Shown one piece after another: positions 1 through 12,300 of a stretch of 64,000 bases of DNA (position 1 is its first letter; every line of letters begins with the position of its first letter). Where the stretch lies: positions 31,343,001 through 31,407,000 of the forward strand of contig NC_092591.1 of NCBI RefSeq assembly GCF_047663525.1, read 5' to 3'. The DNA comes from Anas platyrhynchos. Taxonomy: Eukaryota > Chordata > Aves > Anseriformes > Anatidae. A program made the position numbers and the translations under genes. The notes beneath the pieces are model-generated. The model did no database searches and was not told the origin of the DNA. It was given only the letters and a program-made list of their open reading frames with translations.

Positions 1-183
1 TGGCTTAAGTACATGCTGTTTTTTTATGCTAATTAGCTATAAAATGTGCAGATACCAAAAATAAATTCTGAATGTCAAGAAACAGCTACACAAGCAACTG
101 ATTGAGTTATTCTTACGTTGTTTCATATAACTTTTCTTTTCCTTTTTTTTTTTTTTTTTTTTTTTTTAACTTGCTGATACTAG

Positions 184-328
184 GTTACTTCTGGCGCTCT
201 GTCTCAAAGCCAAGTAGATGTTCGTGAAGGTGAAGATCCTCCAAATCTATCAGCTAAAAACCTGGACTGTACTCAAGCCAACAGCAGCAGCTCTCTAGAT
301 TCTGTTAAGGCTGACACTGAATTAACAA
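184..328 (+). CDS. KNL1: KNL1 coding exon a (first in window)
   Basis: Acceptor is a long T tract ending CTAG; donor is GTAAGA. It reads VTSGALSQSQVDVREGEDPP onward and ends in phase 1. It is low-complexity, Ser/Asp-rich and weakly conserved, as expected of the disordered middle of KNL1, so it is placed mainly by phase with the next exon. Confidence 0.8.
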
Positions 329-3300
329 GTAAGACTTCCTTTGCAGCAATTGTCTCAAACTTTTCTATTCTTTTTGCTTAATCAAGGATGAGCCCTACCC
401 ATAATACATATTTCATTTCTGAAAAGCCTTGAGTGCCTTTGGCACAGCTTCCTACCCAGCCAGCTGACGTGGTTTTACGCTCTCACTATGAGGCCAAGCC
501 ATTCAAGCAATACTGAGATGAGGAGGAAAAGCAGTAGAATTTAAGTACACCTTTGTTTTAGTGGGCAGGTTGGGCTGAAGAGGCAGTTTAGTTCCCCTAG
601 CACAGAGTAAATCTTAGTTTATTAGCTCTTGCCGATCAGCTGGTACCTACCAATGAGGCAGAAATCTGCCGGTCATCTGGTAAGTGATATTTTGCCTATG
701 TTTACAAACCCAATTCCAACTTTGCCCCTTGCAACCATGAATATATATGTTTTGTCCAGTGGAAGTTGGACTCTCCTTTGAGTGAGAAACTAGGCCTTCT
801 TAGCTTGGCACTTGAAAGCTATGGTTTTACCTAGAAATTTGCTGGCAGCTCAGATGCCATTTGGTCTCTGCCTACCAGTGTTGCCCTCTGAACTAGCTGG
901 AGTCTGTTTCTCAGATTTATTACCTTTTAGTGTGATACACGTGGCTTTCCTCCTATAGAAAAGTGAATTCTGTCTTTTCATTATCGCTCTAACATTAATT
1001 TTATTTTACGTTAAGTTTCTAATCTATTCCTTAGGATTTGCCTAAAGTAGTTTTTTCCTCATTAACTTCATTCAGCACCAGATACACACATAAAGGTCGA
1101 ACTCTACATTAAAATGGCTTTACTTTTGGAGCTAATGAACTAAGATTCATATTTCTGTAATAATATTTTTAACCCCACCAATGCCCCTTTCTTATTTTTC
1201 TCTAGTTCAGCGATGCAGTCAGATGGAGTCTCAGCTTCTCACAGACAGCCTCTGTGAAGATAATTTATGGGAGGTATGCATATAGCTGAGAGATGTTAAT
1301 TTCTTTTCCTAATAGGAAAAATACTTGTATGCATATATACTAGTAAGCATTCTCACTTGAAGAATGTACTTACGTGTATGTTTTTCCTAACTTTGCAGAA
1401 ATTTCAGAGTGGTGTTATCACAGTTGGAGAGTTTTTTACGCTTCTTCAAGTCCATATTCCAATTCAGAAGCCCCGACAGAGCCATCTTCCAGCCAGTGTG
1501 AGTATCTGTCCCCGTGATACACATGAGGCTTTGAATTGTACTTGTGGTTTGTCGTCGTTTTTTAACAGCTAAGTGGTCTGTACTGAAGGTCTTTAGATGA
1601 GTCAAGGCAGAAATCAGTTCCACCTTGGCAAGTTAGACACGACATGCTTCCAATTCCATCTTTGCTTGTTTACCTCTGGTAACAGATGCTTTTTTTTTCC
1701 CCTCAGTACTGAAAAGTAGAATAGATTTCTATCTCTTGACAAAATACTGTGTATTGAGGATCATCTGTTCTTGGATAAATATGCTGATCCTTGGTTTTCG
1801 AGCTTGCTTAAAGAGCAAAATGTTTGAAAGTAAGAATTAGAAGCTCTATCTAACTTCACTTTATCTTCTTACTACGTCCATCATCCACTGAAGTCAGAAT
1901 CCTGAAATGCTGCTCTGCCCTCCTACTGCCTCTTCTATTCTCTTCTGAGTTGCTGCACCATGACATACCCGTTCGCCTTATTTCTCACCCTTAAGTCTGT
2001 TCTGCCTGATCCTTTTTTCAGTATCCTCATTCTGGATGGAGGGAAGACTTCTTTTGAATTCTTGCTGATATGGGAACAAATATTTTGCACGCATGCATAC
2101 AGACAAGCACCATGTATTAGTAGTAACCTGATACCAAACAAGGAAGTAATTGTACTGTGCTGCCTCTCTGAAAACAAGGTGTCACAATTAAGAGAAGACT
2201 GAGATTTTTCACGAGGCAGTTTTAGGACAAGGAATGCCTTTCATTAATCCACCTCTGGCAACATAATTCTTAAAGTAGAATTTATTTCTGTAAGCTCATC
2301 TTGAGTCTGTCTTTAACCCATCACGCTTCTCATGTTCTGCAAATTTTTATATATGAATTTGATCTTCAGGTTGTTCTTCTTAAAGCCCTGTGAAGAGAAA
2401 ACCTCAAAGCTAGTATAACAGCACATGACTAGCAAAAGCAAAATAAAATTTGTTTGGCTTTGGTGGGGAGGAGTTGGAGTTTTGGGGTGTGGGCTTCTTT
2501 TTTTTTTCCCTAGTGGTTCTGTTCCATTATTTTTGAAGGTACATTGAGAAGGCTGCAAAAACATATATTTTACCTTTAGCTATAATGTTCTCAGAGACCT
2601 GATCTGTTTTTAGCTATACTATGGTTTTGTTCATTTAGCATGTGGATTGCTTCAGTCAATTACAATTGCACCAAGCCCTTTATTCAGCCTGGGTTTACTC
2701 AATGCCTGGAATTTAGTTCTATCATTTACATCCGGTGGAGGGGGGGAGCACTGAGAAAAACTTTCCAAACTGAAAAAAATGTGCTGAATTTTAGTGTATC
2801 TGCTTTCCAGTATTTCTTCCAGCAACTCCAATGAAAAGGTAGATTCCTTCTTACATAGTCTAGTTGTTGCTTTCCTTGTATATAGCCACTTCCAGCAATA
2901 CGGTAGAGAAACTTACAGGGACGGTCAGCTTTGATGTGCAAATTGGTAAGCAAGATACTGAAGTCAGTTTCTTATGTTCAGTCCTTAGTTTTGGATAAGC
3001 ACTGCAAAATGTAAGTGTGTATTGCCAATTGTGTTCCAAGTATAAATATCTGACTTCTAACTCTTTACTTTCAGAAATAACTGGAAGATGTTCCCTTTAT
3101 TTCCCCTAACTTAAAAGTAAACTAGGAAACTTGTCCCATTACAATATTTTACAATATTTTAATAGCTTACATATTTCCTATCAACTTGATTTTTACATGT
3201 TACTGTTATTATGTCAGTTTTGGGTTTCAGTAAAGATACCTGATTTTTATATAAGCTCTCTTAAGAATGGTGTATCAGGGTTGATTGTTTGTACACCTTT

Positions 3301-6300
3301 GTGTAGTCAACTGATTTTCCAACTAAATGCTGGAAATAGTCTCTGTCACCTGTCTGGATTTCATGAATAACTGCCATTTCTTAAAAAGATTATCTAATAA
3401 AGTAGTATGAATAAGCTGCTTAGTTTTCTCTACTGACATGGAAAGCTGAGTTTTATGAGTAGAGTAAGTTTGTTTTTATTTTTTATTGTGTTTATTTAAT
3501 AGAGGATATGGGGAATCAGCTCAAACAGTTCCATTTCTTGTTGCTTACAGCAGTTTATGCTGGCATGGCAAATGATGTGCCAGGGGCAATGGAAAAGCCA
3601 TCCTGCAAAGTGTAAAGCCTTTTAGCAGTGTCTATATAACTTAGAAGTGGGTTTGGCAGATTCTTCTATGCCAGTACTTTTTCTAGCATGCTGGAGAACT
3701 TTTCAGTATTCTGTTCGATGTTAAATAAGTTCTAATGACATTCATTCTTCCTTCTTCTGAATGGGTTCTGTGACACCTCTTTTGGTAGAGTGAAGTAGTT
3801 TCTATCACAGTGACATGTTAAAAATTCCTAACAGTTGTTGTGTATGAAAAGGTGTATTCAAGAACATACTCTTGCATGCTAAGTGGTATATTTATGAAAA
3901 TTCTTTACTTGTGAAATTCATTCTGGTACTTCAGGTTTAGTTCTTAGAAAGCTGGCTCCAGTATAACCCAGTCTTACAGTTGTAAGATGTTACATTGTCA
4001 GGGTATGTAAGTCAGCAGAACATTCACATTAGAAATTTGGATACCTTCTTGGAAATAAAGCACCCTGTTGTGGTGTTCTGCCTTTATTCATTCCTTCTTT
4101 GCTGACTGACTGAGATTTCTGAGTTGCCTATGCAAGAAGAAGTAAAAAGTGTCCATTTTAAAGTTCTTTATAATTCTGATATGGTAAAAGAATGAAAGCC
4201 GATAAAAAGAATGAAAGCTATATTAACATAATTTGTATTGATTGAATTGTTTCCTTTATGAGTTTTAAATCTCTTGAAGTTTTGTTTAAGATACTATTCT
4301 TAGCTACGATTTAGTTTACACTTCCAATTTGCAAATTTATTTGTACTGAGCTGTCTCTAAATATTCATGCGTCTTACAGAACTTTGGTACGACTCATTAG
4401 CATCTGACCGCTGATAAAAACAAACATAAAAAATAAAACAATCACAGAGACTAAAAGCATTCTCTGAAGGGATTGAATTAACCTGTTATTTATGTGCTTC
4501 ATATATAAGTAATTTTTGGAATATCCCCATCTTATTTATTGGATGTGACTAAAGGCTTACTAAAAATTGTGAATATAAGATAACTACGCTTGATTCAGAA
4601 TCTTGTTTTACTCTAGAGCACTATAGTTATCTGGGTAATGTACACACATTTTTTCAGGCTTCTGTCTAAAAGTAGTTTAACCTCTTCGAGTTTAGGTTTT
4701 CGAGCTCTAGTGATGAGAGCTCCTTTTTTCCCAAAAGGAAGCCTGTTCTCGAAAGTGAGGAAACAGGGAGCATAAAAGTGAAATGAGCTACTAAGGTTAT
4801 AAGATTACCTTTTCACAGAAATAATTGGACAGGTCCAGAATGGGGAGGAAAAAAATCGTTAAAGTACATCAAGCTACCTCCGTTATTTTTTTTCCTGTTC
4901 TGCAAAAAGAAAGATTCAGGCCTTTTTGGTGGTTTCTGTACATGAATTGATAGAAAGTTGCTGTTTTTAAAAAGCATGCATCTTTTTTTCTTTTTCCTCA
5001 TCATTTTTCCCTCTGTTCTTTTCCAGTGTGCTGTCAGTGCACCACCAACTCCAGAAGACCTGATTCTCAGCCAATATGTTTATCGCCCCAAGCTGCGTAT
5101 TTATGAAGAAGATTGCCAGGTCCTTTCCCAGATGATAGATGAGTAAGTCTTTTCTTTCTCTTTTTTCAATCACAGGTTATATTAGTAATTCTATTTTTCA
5201 GCTCCATTTGCATGCAGAATGTCCTTAAGAAAGTTATTAATTACAAATGGGAAAAACAGAAAAACGGGAACAAACTTACTTAATATAGGTAGCCAGTTTA
5301 TTACAGGTTTATATGGTATAGGGCAAACTCTTGGGGAGGAGCTGTGGTTATGGAGATAAAGCTTGTTTTTCCTCTGGTACTAATAGAGTGTTTCAGTTGC
5401 ACATCAGAAGAGTTAAAGTAAAAGGTTTTGAGTTGTACTCAAAATAATCAAACATAGGAAGCAAAATCATAATAGGTTATGATCTGTTGTTTGTTCCAAT
5501 TTTCCAGTCTTTACTGTTAATTGAAATACAGTTACCATAACTTATTTCCTTAACCTGAAGGTCACTTCTGGTCTGATACATAATGCCATTTACAATTTGT
5601 GTTAAATCAAGTGTTATGGTAAAATTCAAAATCAGTAGTAAGATTTTTCGCAGCCCTGTTAGCACGATTTCCCATTTCTTTAGCTGTGTAACTCTCCATC
5701 TCCTGTTCAGACCTGTTCTCTACAAAAAAACAATAGAAAGTGAACTTTGCATTATGTTCCAGAGTGTAAAAAACATAGCCCCTGTGTAGTGAAGGCTTTA
5801 GAGGACCTCTCCAAGATGTAATACCCAAATAAATGAAAATGTTTACATTTCCATATCTTAATTAGAAAAGGTGAATATAGTGTATAAATACCAATGTACT
5901 TCTTTATATGCTTGATGCTGTTACAACGAGCCTTTCTTTCAATTCTTTCTTTTTTTTTTTTCCTGTGTTTCAGATTAAAACAGTATGTAAGCGTCCAGGA
6001 TCAACCACTGGTGAACGTGAATAAGAGTTTGTGGGAAGTAATGAGAACCTGCTCTGATGAAGAGGTAATATTGCATAACAAAATAATGTAATGAAGAAGT
6101 AATTTATGCATTCAAATTTATGAAGAATTTGCACATTTAAATAAAATAAGAACCATAATGGTCACTGAGTAACAGTAGGTAGGTAGAAGATACAAGGTAA
6201 AATATTTTCTGAATGAAAGTCTACTGTGAGAACTGGAATAAAGAATTTCTTATATGCCAGAAGGGTTGAATGCAAAAATGGTTATCGTACTTTAGAGGAA

Positions 6301-9300
6301 CATGTTACTGTGAAACAGAAAAACTTGATATTGATAATTCAGGTTAGATAAAGAAGAGAAACTTTAGAGAAGCATAAGCAAACAGTGCAATTTTGGAAGC
6401 GAAAAAATGAAGTGCTCTTACTGTTGAAGCTCTAGCTTCACTGGTGGTGCAGAATTGTCCATTAACTTAAATGTTTATTTAGTTTGGAAAGGTATGGGTA
6501 ATAGTGTGAGACATAATAAGCAGAAAACGTTACACAAAAATAAAACTGCATACAGAATTTGGAGTGCAACGGTGGTGTCATGTGCCAAAAGAAAGATGAT
6601 GAGGCCAGAGGGTATTTAAAGGAGGATGCTAATGATAATGGGCTCAAAAAGCACCCCAAAGACATTTGAATTTTAAAAAGCAGAAGCATTATAAGAGTGT
6701 CCCAAACAGAATTAAAAAGGTAGATCAAGGGATTGTTTTCCTCACTTTCAATGCCAAGAATAAAGGACTAGTCAAACAAAATAAAAAGTAAAAAATTTGG
6801 AAGACAGTATTGTTCATAGTTCATAATTAGATTTGTATTACAGTTTATCACTTAGGCTAGGATATTAGCTGGATTCAGGAAAACTATACTTAGAAGCAAT
6901 AAAAGCACCAGAATCACTAGTGAAAAATAACAGATTTGAAAGGTTATTAAGCAAACCTCTACATACTGGCATTACAATGATACCACCTAGTGGAAATGGA
7001 TTGAAAACACTACAAAAATGCTTTTTGTAAGTTCCTCTCATCTTCTGGATTGACAACTGTCAGAGGAAACCTTGAACTACACAATTCTCATAGTCATTTA
7101 TGAAGTAGTTGAGTCACCATTCCTGGAGCTGTTAAGACTGGGGACATGGTTTAGTGGTAGACTTGGCAGTGCTAGATTAACAGTTGGACTTGATCTTAGA
7201 TGTCTTTTCCAACCTAAAAGATTCTGTGGTTCTGTAATCTGTACATATATTCTATTAAAACAGGGTTTTTTTCATTTCTTGCAGTTTGGGCACTGCATGG
7301 ACTTCTGTTAACATTTTGGTTAGCCTCCTTATGTTAGCCCCTTAGTAAGGGGGCAAGTGTTCTAAATAAGTCTTGAACAATTAGAATGAGACATCTGAAT
7401 GAAGCTGGTGTTTTTTAGCAAAAGCATCTCCTTCAGTTATTGGAGCTGTTAAAATCTGATGATACTGCTTTCTATGCTGCTCACTCTTGGAATACAGATT
7501 GTGTTGGATCTTTGCTAAGAAAACCATTACTTTAGTAGTAGCCTTGAATTAACTTGGATTGTCCAGTCTTAAATTCAATTTCCTTTGAAACTATCATGTA
7601 ATACTGCAGCTAGAGAAATGGGGTATTGCAGGGAGGGAGAGCAGAGAAGAGAGAAAGAGTTGATTGAAATCTTTTGTTTCGCATTCCCATTCACTTTCCC
7701 TTCTGTATTTTCTATTCATTGCAGCTGAAGAGCTTTGGAGCAGAACTGAACAAAATGAAATCCTATTTCATCAAAGAAAGTAAAATCTTGGCTCACAATG
7801 AGAAAGAGGCATTATACAGCAAATTACTGCAGAGTGCGCAGGTAATGTGCCGCAAGGCTGCAGAGGTTTAGGTTTAGCAGAGGAACTTCTATATTTTATC
7901 TGTGCTTAGGCTGGCGTAAGCTGTGACCATCAAATGTAGGACCCTAACCATCTTGTATAAGACTCCTTTGTATTGAACTTATTTTCCTTTTATTTATAAG
8001 CAAATATAAAATACATTGGGACAGTGACTTTTTCTTCTAGTTGAATTACAGGAACCTTCTACCTAGGTATAAGTTAAAAGCTCTAGAAATTTATTTAGTT
8101 ACATCTCATCTCATCCCTTCAAAAAAAGAAAGTCATTATGCATGTTGTTAAGTATCTGGTACTTTCTTACCTATGGCAACTGTATTAGTGTCTGTTAGTC
8201 TGCCTCTTCATCCTAATGACAGATTGTGTCAGCTGCGTTAATTAGTTTATTAGCAAGCAAAGATCCACATGGCGGTCCCAGGAGGCGTTCAGCTTCTTCA
8301 AAAATTTCATTGACTTGTGTAAGAACACATTGCAACAGAGTACAATTTTCCCGTCTTAGGAACAATATGAAAAGCTACAGTCAAGAATAGCAAATGTGGA
8401 TGAATTGCTCAAGGAGGCAGAAAGCTGTCTGGCTGAACTGGAAGCAGGTATGTGTTTGCAAACCAGCGATTGATTTGCTGATTTCTTGTCCAGTCCCTCT
8501 GTTTTCCTGTAGAGCTGCTATGTAAATGGTCACTTCAAGATTCTGTGTCTGGTGGTTGCTTAGAATTTTAAAGTCCCATATTACAAATATCCGTTAGGTC
8601 TGAACGCCTTCGTTTGTGTCTGCAAACTCGTTTTGTGGAAATAACCTGCACATCAAATGAAGTCTGGGAGCATTTCTGCATTGAAATACAGAATTCTAAT
8701 TGTAGCCAAGCTGGCTAAATCTGAAAGTGATGACAGTACAGCTGCTGGCAGCACACAGAACCTGCTAGTGATCCCGCAGATAGGCAAGGCTAAGCTTTGT
8801 ACTCCAGGACTGTACCATTTTCAGTGTCATGCCTGGATGGTTTAAAACTTGTTCAGTTGTGTTCAAACAAGCTGCAGTCAGTACTTTGGGATTGCCACGT
8901 AATGATAACTGTGTCTCTTCATAGCACCATAGAATAGTTTGGGTTGGAAAGGGCCTTAAAGATCATCAGTTCCACACTCCCTGCCATGGACAGGGACACC
9001 TCCCACCAGACCAGGTTGCTCAAAGTCCTATCCAGCCTGGCCTTGAACACCTCCAGGGATGGGGCATCCACAGCTTCTCTGGGCAGCCACTTCCAGTGCC
9101 TCACCACCCTCAGAGTGAAGAATTTCTTCCTTATATTTAGTCTAAATCTACCATTTTTTAGTTTAAAGCCATTACTCTTTGTCCTGTCTCTACACTCCCT
9201 GACAGAGAGTCCCTTTCCAGTTTTCCTGTAGCCCTTTAGGTACTGTAAGGTTGTTAAGAGGTCTTCTCAGAGGTTTCTCTTCTCCAGGCTGAATAACCCC

Positions 9301-12300
9301 AACACTCCCAAACCCTCTATGTCGGAGAGGTGCTTCAACTCCTTGATCCTCTCTGTGGCCCTCCTCTGGAATCATTCTAATACTTTCATGTCCTTCTTGT
9401 GCTGGGGGCCCCAGAGCTGAACACAGTCCAGCAGGTGAGGTCTCACAAGAGCAGAGCAGAAGGGGACAATCCCCTCCCTCATCCTACTAGCCACGCTTCT
9501 TTTGGTGTAGCCCAGGACACGGTTGGCTTTCAGGGCTGCAGGCATACATCGATTGCTTGTGTTGAGTTTCTCATCAACCAACACTGCCAGGTCCTTCTCC
9601 ACAGGGCTGCTCTCAATCCATTCTCCACCCAGCCTGTGTTTGGTTTTGGGATTGCCCTGGCCCAGCTGCAGGATGTCGCACTTGTTGAACCCCATGAGGA
9701 TCACACAGCCCCACCTCTCAGGCCTGTCCAGGTCCCTCAGGATGGCATCTCTTCCTTCTAGCATGTCAACTGCACCACACAGCTTGGTGTCATCGGCAAA
9801 CTTGCTGAGGGAGTGCTCCATCCCACTGTTTGTGTCACTGACAAAGATGTTAAACAATGCCAGTCCCAGTTCTGACCCCTGAGGAACACCACGTGGCACT
9901 GATCTCCACCTGGACATTGAGTCATTGACCTCAACTCTCCGAGTGCAATCATCCAGCCAATTCCTTACACACTGTGTAGTCTTATCTGTCAAATCCATGT
10001 CTCTCCAATTTAGAGACGAGGATATTTATTTTTTGTTTTTCATTTATTTTTCTTCCTACTTCTCAATGCCTTCAGTAGAAATTAAAGTGCATGGTAATAG
10101 CTTTGAAACAATGGAATTAAAAGGAGCTTTATTCTTTATCTGTTACTACTTGAGGGTAATACTAAAATGTCTAGAACTCAGAGATACATGTAAATGACTT
10201 CTAAATACTGAATCTGGAAATTCTGCAGAGACCTTCTGATCCTTGTTTCCCACAGATTCTGAATGGGAAGATTGTGAGACAGACTGCAGTGAGGAAATGG
10301 CAGAAGAGGACTCTGAATCAAAAAAACTAGAGGAAGGTAATGGTACCAGCTGAACTAAAAGCCGTTTTTTGTGGTGTTTTTTGTTCATTAATGTTGGTTT
10401 TGTTTTGGTTATGGTTTTTGGTTGTGGTGTTTTTTTTTTAGTTTTGGAGAGGGTAAAACTGCCCCCATCCTTGCTGTATTAGTTGATATCAATGCAAAAC
10501 TTACTGCTTTCTTTCCCACATTGGATATAGCTAATAACATAAGTGTTAAAGAATGAAAAGGATATGTTCTTCTCATGGATAAATGGGATTTAGGACTTGG
10601 AAAAATATGACTGAAAGGGTGTGTGCTGGCTATCATACCCCGCACTTCAACTGTTCTGTAACTACTAGCTTTTGTTGATGACATCAGTATCCAGGCAGAA
10701 GTAAGAGCTGTTGAGATCTTTCATGTTGTTAAGGAAGATGACTGCACAGTGAGTTAGGGCTGTCTTTGCTGCTCTTTTCTCTTACAGCTTTTTTTCCTCC
10801 TTTCTCTTAGAATTGGCAAGCCTCAAAGCTCAAGAAGAGGAACTTGAAAGGTAAGATGTCAAAAAGCTTAAAGGAGCTTAAAAATGTACACACTCAGGTT
10901 CTAGAGATTTTTATGATTTTTCACCAGTGTGCTACATTAGATGTTTTGCTTTATCTTTGCAGAGAACTGTCAGATCTGGAGACTGAGAATGAGCAAATGT
11001 TTGTTCAGTTGAAACATCTACAGGAAAAAGAAAAAAGCTGCGAGGAACTCCTGGAGAGATACAAGTAAGGAAGAGGGTTTCAGGTTTTATCTTTTTCTGT
11101 CAGTTCATTCTGGGGACTCGCATTTCTATATAAATATTTTGGGGTTTGTTGTTTTTCCTTTTTATTTTATTTGGAAGATCTTTGGATGCCCCTCTCTTCA
11201 CAATCTAGGATAAGCAAAAAAGCATTGGTGAACTCCAGTATGTGAGGGACTGTTCTATTAAAAACTTTGTAGTGACACTTTACATCCAGTCTTTCTGTAT
11301 CCAACTCTCCTCCCATCCCAGAATTAACATTTATGTGAAATGAATAGTATTATGCTTGGGTTCCCAAAAGATTCTTACACTCTGTTGACAAATGAAAATT
11401 TATTTGGTCTCTTCTAACATAGCTGCAAGTGCACTTAATGCTCTGATCTGTGTCCTTCAGATAATTGATTTGGTTGGTTGGTTGAAACTTAGTTGTGTTT
11501 TTGTTGTTTTTTTTTTCTGTTTCTTTTAGCTTCCCTGAGTGGGAGATTAGTGAATGGACTGAACAACAGGCAGTCTTTAATTTTCTTTATGATTCAATTG
11601 AACTTACAGTCGTATTTGGACCCCCAATAGGTAAGTGGCAAAATGGGTAGTTTTATGGCTTATGAATTTGAAAGGTTAAATAGTTGCATGATAGAAACCC
11701 AAAGGTTCTACGTTAGTGAATATTGACTAAAAAGAAATAGAAAATAAACCACAGTGCGAGTAGGCTGCTAGTAAGCAGAGAGATGGCTTTGAATATGTTT
11801 TATCAGTGCTTTCCATTAAAAAAAATTGTAAATATGTGTAATGAATGTCTGTTTCTGAAGAGGAAGAGCTGCAACTGCAGAACTAAGTATGGAAATTACT
11901 GATACTGTTTGTTTGTTTTCTGTTTTCTTATGTTTTTCTTTTTTTTTTTTTTTCCTTCTCAGATGGTGATGTTTTTGGTGAAAATCCTTCCAGAAAGATA
12001 GTTAGCCTGAGCTTTGAATCTCTCTTGGATGGTAAGATTTTGAGTAGCTTGAAAGTAGCTGCCCTCATTATCTCTTACTGAGAGGACACATTATAAATTT
12101 GTGTTTTAGTTGCTAATGTACTACTACATGGCTTTGAGGATATTTCTTGCAACGTGTTTTTTAATTTATTTTTTGTTTTTAACAGAGGAAAAAGCTCCAC
12201 TCTTCTCATGTTTAGTCCATAGACTTGTCTTCCAGTTTATTGAAAGTCAGGGCTGCTGGCAAGAAAAGTGTCCCACACTGCAATATTTGCCTCAGGTAAA

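Noticed and set aside
9399-9882. Plus-strand frames of about 120 codons at 9.4-9.9 kb
   Set aside because: Antisense shadows of the CR1 reverse transcriptase frame.
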